A DNA stretch of 64,000 nt, taken from Linepithema humile. Lineage: Eukaryota; Arthropoda; Insecta; Hymenoptera; Formicidae. Location: positions 15,937,656-16,001,655 of the forward strand of contig NC_090130.1 of assembly GCF_040581485.1 (NCBI RefSeq), given 5' to 3'. Positions 50,501 to 62,500 of this stretch are shown here, piece by piece. The translations under genes and the position numbers were made by a program. Numbering within the stretch: the stretch's first letter is position 1; every line of letters begins with the position of its first letter. The notes beneath the pieces are model-generated. The model was given only the letters and a program-made list of their open reading frames with translations. It searched no databases and had not been told where the DNA came from.

Positions 50501-53500
50501 CGAGAATCGGCTGAAAAGGTGAAATAATTCCGAGGCCTGTTCTAAACCAATGTTGTCCCCATGTGATTTTTGCGAGGAATTACTCAGATCAACCTATCCT
50601 ACAACATATTTAAATGGCGACAAAATCGGTGAGGTGTAATTAAGGCACTATAAAACGTGAGTTAATATTTTTGTTATAATTCTGTTATATACCATTAAAA
50701 TGAGCAAAATTTGACATTTTTTTAGGTAAATATGCATTTTAGGTTATACTAGAGCACTAAAGATGTAAGTATTCTCGTCTCTACGCCATTTTTGTCCCAT
50801 TCCCCCACTCCTTGCCCTCTCGCCCATTTACCGCTGAGCTAAGAAGTAACTTACCTACATCTTTAGTGCTCTAGTGCAACCTAAAATGCATATTAACCTT
50901 AAAAAATGTCAAATTTTACTCATTTTAATATATAACAGAATTATAACAAAAATATTAAGTCACTTTTGGAAACTATAAAAAATTTTATGCAACAAAAATT
51001 ACAATTATAGTTTCCGAAATCAACTTAATTTTTATTATAATTCTGACGGTACGTACTTCGAAAATGAATACCATTAAAATTAACGATATTTGACATTTTT
51101 TAAAAAAACGTTTATTTAATAATGAAAATATTATCTTTAGTTTATATGTAAAAAAACTGCAAATTGGCCTCTGTTAAAAAATATTTTACTTTTTTTTGCT
51201 TTCCATGTGTTTAAAAAGCTTTTTTAAAAAAAGGTAAAAAAAAGGCGCCAAGTACACGCTCTTGTCACAATTAAAACTAAGGCACTATAAACATCTTTAG
51301 TGCTCTACTAAAACAAAACAGTATTGTTTTACTTTCCAAAAAAATTGTCGTATATATTAAAATTTTCAAAAAAAGCTATTATATATACTTTTTACAAAAA
51401 AATATGATATCAGGAAATGGTGCCAAGTGGGACTAAAGAACTATGAAAATAGTTGTACACTATTTTTGTAAAACTCTTCTTTAAAACTTTTGTACATAAA
51501 GCTGTCGTATATATAATTAATTATATTATATACTATATTTTATCATATTTTACATATACTATACTATATATACTATATATATTATTACATATACTATATA
51601 TATATTATTAAAAAATAAATACATAAATAAAGAAATAAAAATAAAAAAATTAAAAAAATATTTAAAAAATAAAAATATTTATAATTAAAAAACGCAAAAA
51701 AACTTGGCGTTGCTACACCTCAAAGTAATGAAATTAACATGTAGTTTACTGTAGCAGCGCCAAGTTTTTTTGCGTTTTTTAATAAATATTTTAATAAATA
51801 TTTTATTATATAATAGCTTTTTTTGAAAATTTTAATATATACGACAATTTTTTTAATGGTAAAACAATACTGTTTTGTTTTAATTGTAATAAAATTGATT
51901 GGAAATTATAAATATTGTTGGAACTAATTTCGGATACATAGAACAGGAATATTAAACTTTGAGATATTTAATTTTATTTATTATAGACAAATTATACACT
52001 AAAGTCTCGAAACATGTGCTTTTTTGACAGAATGTATAGTAAAATTAATTTATACAATCATACCAATCATCACTATGCCTTATAGGACAATTGTTTAAAG
52101 ACTTTAGTGTATGATTTGTCTAAAATACATAAAATTAAATATCAAAGTTTAATATTTCTGTCCTATGTATCCTAAATCTATGTAAATAATTACAAATTAC
52201 TTTATTTCTCTCAATATTTTCTGCAGTTTTCTCCACAAAATCTTAAACTGTGATGTCGTCATCCAAATTGAATTGAATTCCACACATCTTTCTTGAGTAG
52301 AATATAATCATTGAAATATTTAAAAAATTCAAAATTAATGTCTTTTAATTTCATCAATGATTTTTTGTATTCAACAAGATTTAACTTACTTTCATCGCTA
52401 CCATTACTTTCTTCATTTATATCTTTCTATGATAATATACACATACACTAATTTCACTTATAACGAATTTGATCACTCACACTACACTACTCTGGTGAAA
52501 ACTAAGCAGCTTTGAGTGTGCAATGCAATGTAGCCTGATGCGAATAACCTAATTTGCTGCAGTGCGAGTAACCGAATTCGCTACTTTGATACTTTTTCTG
52601 AAGGTTATGCAAATTTGTAACAAGCGCGTCTAGTTGAAACTTGTCAACGCCACTAGCGCCCCTAACGTATAAAAAGCGAAAATGGACATCCCAGACGACG
52701 GAGACGATGACTGAAATAGTTTTTCGATATTTTAAACTTTAGACTTTTATATCTAATATCTTTATAGAGCACGTAGAGTAAAAACAAATATACTTTTATT
52801 ATATAATTTGGACATGCATAATCGATTGAGCCTATTTTTAAATCCAGCTTAGACGTTACTGAGATCCGATAATCTCGGCCCGTCTCAGCTCTCCGGCTCG
52901 CGTATAGAGACACGGTCGGTCTTGCGCTGCGTTGCGCACTGTGCGTGAACTTGGCGCAAAACACTACCGTGTCTCTTGATGACAGCTAATTAGTTTCAGC
53001 AACTTCCCATGGGACGGACACCCTATATGTGTAATCTGTGTGTGGCTACGAGTTTTTATATAAATTCCAATAATATAAAAGTCTACCGTTTGCGCACGCA
53101 ACCACGCAATTTGTTTAAAAATAAAAACAAAAATAAAAACAAAAATTTCTGGAATTGCAATTTATACTATAAATAGAATAGTTTGAAACTTGTCAGTTGA
53201 AATTTTACAACTATATGCAATAAAGCATTACGTAGTTACATGCATATGTAACGAAATTATCCGAGCGTTGGTCCGTGAGTTACCGGACACTCTCTATATG
53301 TATTTTATGTGCAAATGACAATCAACATTAAAAACAAGCTTAAGAAAAATCTGCTCCTCCACTTTCAACAGTAAAAGAGAACTATTGAATTAAAATGTGA
53401 TGGTTTATAAGCTGTAAAGATGTATCTCACTCTAATCCAAAAACGGCAATAAATGAAGAAAATGTGCAAGATAACAAGTAACCTCCGTTTGAAGTTGAAA

Positions 53501-56500
53501 GGGATAGCGGACATAACAAACGTCTCGAAAGAATGCATATACACTATCTTATATAAATATTTAAACATGAGAAAGTTATTCTCATTTTCTGAGAAAGTTA
53601 TTTCGGATGCAGCGATGGTGCAGCGTTTACTGACCAAGGAAAGACGCATTCAAGCGCAAGTTTCAAGCAACACTGCTGACAACACGCAAGATTAACCTGA
53701 ACTTTAATTTTAACTTTAATAGAAACGACTGTATTTAAATTAAAAGTTCTATTATATAGTTCTATTATACATATAGTGATTAAAGACCATTAGAGATAAA
53801 AAAGTTTTAGTCGTAATCTTAAGGCGTAAGCAAATCAACCAATCACAACAATGAGCAGTAATGCGAGCGCCTTACGGTTACGACTAAAACTTTTTTACGT
53901 GTAATGACCTATACGGTTATTTACTAACGTGTGTATTTATTTAACGTGTTAACGCTTGTATTGCGACAGTGAGACAGTCATGTATATGTGGATATTATTA
54001 GGTATTTACAGAATATAAATGTAAAAATATTTTATTTGAGTTAATAAATTATATACAACTAACTTATATTCAATTCTTTGTAGCTTCCTTGTTTCTTCAA
54101 ATCCATTTGCAAAAAAATTTCAAAAATTTTCATAAAAATATTAATTGAGAATTTATAAGCAATTTTGCGGAAAACGTCTAAGAAAAACTAGAGTTTTGAG
54201 TTAAATTTTTAGTTGTGACCGCAAATAAATTTTTTCAACATAAAGAAAAAATAATCATGCAAAGAAAAAACTACTTTTCAATGCACCATTTCACATATCA
54301 ACAATTGCAATGGCAAAAATCCATAAATTGCAACTCGAATTAATGCCGCACACATGCCCTATTCACTAGATCCTAGTGCTATGTGATTTACATTTGTTTC
54401 TAAATTTCAAGAAGTAACTAGCGGGTAAAAAATTTGCAATGACGAGGTCATCACCATAATAAATAGCTATTTTGAGGACCTCGACAAATCCAAATATAAA
54501 AAGGATATAGTTGCATTAAAACTATTTGAAAAAAAGTTTGGAACAACTACATTGAGTCATTCAAAGAAATTACATTAAAAAATAAAACCTCGAATTAAAA
54601 AAAAAACATGTTTTCCTTGCTAGAGCGACAACTTTTCATCCGATCTTTGATGACGAGATGTAATTCAGTATGATTCACAAACAAACAATAAGTACCAAAG
54701 CGCTGAATGGAAGTCACCGGAAGAGCAAAAATTGTGATTAAAAAAATTGCAAATCAAGACAATGTTTATTTGTTTTTTATAATTTTAAAGGTACTATTTT
54801 TCGGGAATTTGTTTCAGAAGATTATATGATGAACAGTGATTATTATTTAAATCAGACTCGGAATTAGTTGCACTTTTCGGCTAATTTTCGTATGTCTGTA
54901 CGCCTATTTTCCCTCCTTACCGCGAACGCTGCAGCTACTAGAGCCAGCACCGTTGAACGTTAGGAGCGACACTATTCAATAAATTAATTAATTCTTTTCT
55001 TATAAAAATCCTGATTATTGAAATTTGAAAATTAGAAGAATCATTTCATTTGACAGAACGCTTCTAACGTTCAACTGCGCTGGTTCTAGTGGCTGCAGCG
55101 TTCGCGGTAAGAAGGGAAAGTAGGCATTGACATACGAAAATCAGCCGAGCCCTGAGTTAAATATTTTGGAGTATTTGTAATAGCAATAATGAACAAGAGT
55201 TTAAATATCAACAGTCAGAAGGCTGATTTCTTTTGCACAACAATGCATTTACATTTCTTTTACCGTAGCAGTATTTACCTGATTTGTCTTCTTGCGACTA
55301 CTTTTTATTTTCAAAACTCAAAATTCTGATAAAGGGACTCTCACTACAATGACATTTCAACGGCTGAAGCACACAAAACAAAGATTTTCGAGGCAATTTT
55401 GAAAACAGATTTCTAGAAATCTATTCATGCATTACTTCATTGTGTCCATCGCCTTATCAATGCCAAAGAGATATATTTCAAATAAAATAAACAATTTGTA
55501 CCTATACAACCAGTGTTTGTATGTAATATTATATAGTAGCAATATCATCATTTTTCAGACATATGTATATTGTGTATGATGTCGGAATACAAAAAAAAAT
55601 AGTCTAAATAAATGTCTTAATAAAGCAATTTTTTAAAAAGTCACGAATCAAGACAACGTTTATTTGTTTTTATAATTTCAAAAACATTATTTTTGGGAAT
55701 TTATTCCAGAAATTTTTAATTATTACAAATAGAAATAATTACAAAATATAATAAATATACAGAATGTGCAAACAGAATGATGCAAAACGTGATACATATA
55801 GATATAGAATGATTCTTTGTTGAAAAATAAGTCAAATTTTGAAATGAATTTTTTTTCGCGTTTTGAGGAGAACGATTGATAAACCACTTAACTATAAACT
55901 TATAAATATAAGTCTATATAAACACAAATACAAAGAGAAAATAATTTGTTACTGTTTACCAATTCTCGAACAATAGATACAAATACAAGGTGCTCCATCG
56001 AAAACGAAACAAACTGAATAACTCTCACAAAAATAATTCTTTGGAAAAAACGCAAAAACAAGTCGATTTTTATTGGAAGGGGGACATCTTTTGACGTAAA
56101 ATTCTTACCCTAAACTTCAATCCCCTACGCGCGGGCGCCATCCCCTCAAAAATTTTAAATGGGAAGAGGGTCAAATGATACATCATTAAAAAGGTCTTTC
56201 AATTCCCTGTATTCCTACATTTGATTTTTTTAAATTCGATCAATTTGTTTAGAAGATACAAGGTGTTAAATCTAAAACATACAAATTTTTATATTTTTAC
56301 CGGTCCATTATTTTCAAAATTTTTAGTAGCAAGGAGGGATATCTAAAGACATCCAAAGTGTTTTGAATTTCGATCATTACTTCCACGGTAAATGTGCTCC
56401 AATATTTTGATTCTTTCTTTTGTATTCTTTTTTACACTGAAGGAAAAAAGGCCTCGCAGGTTGATGGTATGATTAAAGCAAGACCATTTAGTATCTACCT

Positions 56501-59500
56501 AGTGTGTGTGGCAAGTGAATTTCATGTATTCATGTAAGTATATTTGTTGTTGCAAATTAAAAAATTTTAAATTACATTATGGTTTACTCGATTGTAGAAA
56601 GGGTTGAAATAATTGCACTTTTCTTTGGAAATAATAAATATGCTAACAGAATAGCCGAGCTGTTCAATCAATGACATGCAAATAAGTATGTCAATCGCAA
56701 ATATGTTTTGGAGTTATAGTGGCAAAATTAAACATTCTGTATCTTCTAAACGAATTACTCGAATTTAAAAAATTAAACGTAAGAATATATAGGAAATTAA
56801 AAGATCTTTTTAAGGATGTATCATTTGACCCTTCTTTCCATTTGAAATTTTTGAAGGGTTGGCCCTCCCACCTAGAGGGTTGAAGTTTAGGGTAAAAATT
56901 TTACGTCAAAAGATGTCCCCCTCCAATAAAAATCGACCTGTTTTTGCGTTTTTTTGAAAAATTATTTTTATGGTAGTTATTCAGTCTGTTTCGTTTTTGG
57001 TGGGCCACCCTGTATAATATATATGTACTAAATGGAATTTCAACTAAAATTGTTTTCTCAAAAATAAAATTTTGTACAAAAAGAATTTATTTCCAAATTT
57101 CAATTTAATATTTTTCCCAATTTTAATTTTTAAACAAACAATTATTCTATAACTATATATATCGTGTTTTCTATCGTATTTTGTATATTAAAAATTTTTT
57201 ATTCAATTTTGTGATAAATTATTTTAATTATTAAATTTCTTTATTATTATTATTATTCCTATAAATATTTTATTATGTAAAACTACCGAACAGGGAACTA
57301 CTCCATTAATAACCTGGATCTTGACGTATGTTACTAAGATTATTATCTAGAATAATGTTTTAAAGGTTTTTCATCAGTTAGTCATCGGTCGTTGTTTATT
57401 AAAAAGTAATTAAGAAAAGAAGTTTACTGAATGAAACGTAATGTTTTGATATCATGTAGGGGAAGGTAAGATAAAGCCGACCGCTAGATAAAATGTTCAT
57501 TTGTTAGATCTTGTTCATGAGTGCCTCTGTTGGATGAACATAAAATTAGCTTCTTTTTTTTATGCTTTTCAACTGTTAAAAATTTAACATTAAACATCAA
57601 TTAAACATTATTATACCGTAAAACTATCATGAGTTATTTATAAAAAAACATCAAATTTTGCCAGCATGATCTTGTGATCTAATTTCTTGTATTGCATTTT
57701 GAGTAACTAAAAAACTTGCAAAACTTAATATTTTGAAATTTTTCGTCAAATCCCTTGTTTCTGGTATTTGGAAGTAATATTTTATCAGTTACATTTAAAA
57801 AATAACTTTAATATAAGTAAATAAAAGTAAAATATAATATTAATGTTGTCATGTGAGATATATAAAATAGATTAATTTAAATATGTATTTTTTTTGTATT
57901 TTTCTGGTTATATTTGCTCTAATTTGAGAAATATTTTATAGATTACATGTTCAATTTTTTGTTTAAAGGTTTATCTTTTTTCTGATAAAATAACACTAGC
58001 CAACAATTTCTAACCTCTTTTCTGCCACATAAATGGAAACAGACATTTTATGTCAAGTTTTATGCGCTGATTACAATTTTGGACTTTAAAATGCTCCATT
58101 ATGTCCCAATTTTGAAAAATTCAAAGTCAAAGTTGTAAAAAAGGCTATTTTGATGTATTTTATGATGTTATAATGGTATGATATAATATGCGTGTTAGAA
58201 AAGTTTCTTTTTTTTTAAATAAAGTATATCAGTAGGACTTTTTTAACTCTCAAAAGAAGTTTCTTATGTATATTACGATTAACAAGATTTTTTTGACGAT
58301 TCAATATTGTCTGTTACCGCAGATAGATTATAAATAGATCTAAGAACTGCAAATAAGTCACTGAATATTTTCAATTTTTGTGGAACACATAATGATTTTT
58401 AAGATTGCTAATCACAAATGTGGTGTCAAAATTGACAAATTTAACATGATAGATGGCTTATCAAAATGATAAACGGTTGTAATTTTTGTGAAAATTCGTA
58501 TTTAAATATAATTGTATTTAAATAAAATTGTCGAGGCTGCTGAATATGAATCTGAGTAAAAAATCATTATGTATGTTCCATAAAATTGAAAATATACAGT
58601 GACTAATTCGCAGCTCTTACAAGAGAACGTTCACAAGTGTCCCCCCCCCCCGATTTGATTCTCTTTGAAATATGTTGTAAAACATATAATTTGAAGAGAC
58701 ACGTATTTTTTTATAGCGGCCCTAACTCAAATTTATGGGGTGAAACATCCTTTTGAAAAAAAAACGAGTTTTTTCTTTGTGTGTAAATATTGCCAAAACC
58801 GTAGGAGATATCAAAAAATGTTTCAAATATAAGTTATATAGCTTGTAATGGACTTTATAACTGTGTAATTGGATTTTCAAAAAACAATTTTTTTAAATTT
58901 ACCCTCACCTCTTGTTATTATTGTTTTGATCGTCAAAATTTTTGTAATGACAAAAGTTGTAGCTATTTTTACACTAAATTCAACCATATATAATTTTATT
59001 ATGTTCCAAAATCGCATCTTTCAAAAATGAGTTATCAGTATTACACTATATGCGTCGCGCTGCATAACACATCGTTTGTATCACACTTGTGTTACGCAAT
59101 AGTTGTTAAATAAATATAAAAATGACTTGTTATCACATATTTGAAGAAGAAAAGTTAACTAAAATTATTGCTAAAGCATCCCTTCCACATTACACTCTTA
59201 TAGATAATCGCTGCATTTCGTGCGCAACGCGTTGTCATATACAAGTTAGCTATCAGCGCATATTACACTTTGAAGTTTCGCTTGTAATGACTACGGAAAA
59301 ATAATTTATGAAACAAAAATAGTGAATGAATCAATCTATTCAACATATATCCACCCTGACTTTACCCTCTTGGTCCAATTTGACTGACAATGAATTAAAA
59401 TATAAAATTCTGTACAGTTTACTCTTTTTCAATAATTTTAATACACTGCAATACATTCTACATACTATTACATTTCACTAAATTACTACGATACTTTTAA

Positions 59501-62500
59501 ACTATAAGGTACCTATATAAAATGTATATCATAAGTATAATTATAATATATATAAATAAGCTTATATATATAATTATATATATTTATATATATATAAAAG
59601 CTTATTTATTGTATATATTATAATTATACTTATATTATACTTATATTATACTTATGATATACATTTTATATTTCAAAATTTTATATACCTTATAGTTTAA
59701 GGTATAAACGATGCGTCATGCAGCGCGACGCATATAGTGTGATACTGATAACTCATTTTTGAAAGATGCGATTTCGGAACTTAATAAAATTATATATGGT
59801 TGAATTCAGTGTAAAAAATGCTACAACTTTTGTCGTTACAAAAATTTTGACGATCAAAACAATAATAACAAGGGGTGAGGGTAAATTTAAAAAAATTAAT
59901 TTTTTGAAAATTCAACTACACAGTTATAAAGTCCATTACAAGCCATTATAACTTCTATTTGAAACATTTTTTGATATCTCCTACGGTTTTGGCGATATTT
60001 ACACACAAAAAAACTCGTTTTCTTTAAAGGGGTGTTTTACTCCTTAAATTTGAGTTAGAACCGCTATAAAAAAATACGTGTCTCCTCAAATTATATGTTT
60101 TACAACATATTTCAAGAAGAATCAAATCGGGGGGGGGAGGAAACACTTGTGAACGTTCCCTTGTTAGATCCATTTATAATCTATCTGCGGTAACAAACAG
60201 AATATTAAATCGTCAAAATCTCTTTACCATAATATATACAAAAAATTCCATTTGAGAGTTAAAAGTCCTAATAATATATTTTATTAAAAAAAAGAAACTT
60301 TTCTAACACGTCGCATATCATAGTTATAACATCATAAAGTACATTAATAGCCCTTTTTACAACTTTGACCTTGAACTTCTCAAAATTGTAACGTAAAGCA
60401 TTTAAAACATTTTAAAGTTCGGATTCGTAATCAGCGCATAAAAAAATTTGTATAAAATGCCTGTTTCCATCCATATGACAAAAACCTTGTTGATTAGTGT
60501 AATCATCGGTAATACATAATTCAAAATCAAATTTGATTCATAAATAAAAAATTTAAAAAATAATCCCATCTTGATTATACCAATCAGCTTACTTTTTATC
60601 TTTATAAAGCAAAATAAAAACATCTCTTTTTTCTTTTTTAACAATTTCTTGTTTTTTCAACAATTTCTTATTTTTTCACGGGATAGTCCATTTTACTTTA
60701 CTTATAGAGTAAAACAGACTAAAATAAGGTTTTATAAAAATCTTAATAACAACTAAACACTTTTGCAAGTTTGGTTGTTATTAAGATTTTTATAAATTTG
60801 AAAATTTAACATTATAATCTCATAATAAACATTCTAAAGTTTCCTTATGTTAAATTTCAACTATTTTTTGTCATTAATATAAAAAAATATGGCCATTCTC
60901 GCTTAGATAATCTCACCTTTTCTTACATTTAATAAAACGTACTGTGAGCAAATTTATTTATTTTAATAATTTAATTTATTAAATTTTTATTAAATTATTA
61001 ATAAATTAAATTATTAAATTTAATAAAATAATATTTAAAATAAATAAAAAAATTTTTTTGCTAAAAGTACGTTTTATAATAATAAAATTTATTTATTTAG
61101 AATAAATTTGCTGAGAGAGAAAAAAAAAAATTTATTTAAAGTATAGCAAATTGAATGTGTGGGCAAGGGAGGGGTTCCGTAGTGAGGCGAAGAGACAATA
61201 ATTTCTCATAATTTTCTGATACTATTTAAGAAAGAAATATGCATACTATACAGGGTGTCCGATAATTGCTGAATCACCTCTCGGGTGCAGGTAGAGCGGG
61301 TTAAACCGAGTAGAAAAGTCCTCTATCGTTTTGCGATTTTCGCAATAATTAATGATAAATTAATTAAAGAAGATCGACCAATTTGCGCGAGTCTAAACGC
61401 GCGGCGAGAAGAGACAGCCCGTTGTTACGTGTTCGCTAGGACGCAAGGATCTAGCGTTACACACCGTCATTTATAGAGTGCTCCTCCCAACGATTTCTCG
61501 TGCGCCTAGTAACCAAATAACAGTGAGCTGTATCACCACGGGTCTCTTCTCGCCGCGCTCTTAAACTCGCGCGAATTGGCCGATATTTTTTAATTAATTC
61601 CTCATTAATTATTGCGAAAATTACAAAATGATAAAGGACTTTTCTATTCGGTTTAAACCGCTCTACCTACACCCGAGAGGTGATTCAGCAATTATCGGAC
61701 ACCCTGTATATTCAGCGACGTAGTAGCGTCGCGACGAGAACATAAATGTTAAGAGTTTTGCCTATATACAGGCGCCGCCGCGCTACCAAGTAGCTTTTCC
61801 GGAATTTTACGTTAATAAAGATTGTAGTCAGATAACATAGGCAAATCTGCCCCCGGCATGTATCAGGGTCAAATTAATGTCATAAGTTGACACCAAGTTT
61901 TTTTTATTAAAAATTTATTTTATAATTTAATTTTAAGTTTATCTTTTTTTTTAATTAAAATTCCTTTTATACTTAAATGTATTCCATTATTTTAATCATG
62001 TTGTAATAGAAAATTAAAACAATTATTTTTTACAACAGTCTGTTGGTTTGAAAATGACATTGTTTTTGTATTAAAATAACACTATTTTGTATGAGTTGAA
62101 CTTATTTTGAAAATCAGGTTTCTATTAAAAACAAAATAAGTTTTAATTTTATGGAGAGAATCTATAATGTATAATATTTTTACAAATGTAAGACTAATTT
62201 TATAACAAATAATAATAAAAAATATTATTTCAAATTACAAATTCTTGCAAATTGAATTGCTTCTATATACTTGGTTAAGTGACTATTGATTTCATATTTA
62301 GTTTTGATATAAATGTTTTTTTAAATAATATTTTTTAGGATTATTTTTTAGAGTATAATTTTACTACATACGTATATATTAAGCATTTTTACTCAATTAG
62401 TTAGAAATTATTTATCTTCAAATAATGCTTCACCTCTCGTACATGAGTTAGATCGGGTTAGAGTTTTTTCAGGCAGAGGTACAAGGCTTTGCTTCTCCTC

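Larger units (their letters stand above)
49256..53025. mobile_element. 3.8-kb composite TA-flanked element with nested palindromes
   Basis: The left end CAGGGTGTCCCATGGGAAGT and the inverted right end ACTTCCCATGGGACGGACAC (then CCTA) are flanked by TA. AGTTGCTGAAACTAATTAGC is mirrored at 52985-53005. The interior has successive inverted segments: 49360-49520 against 50550-50640 and 51090-51200; 50640-50960 around TCTTTAGTGCTCTAG; 51290-51900; 51930-52190. A hAT-type MITE lies within. No transposase seen. Confidence 0.7.
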
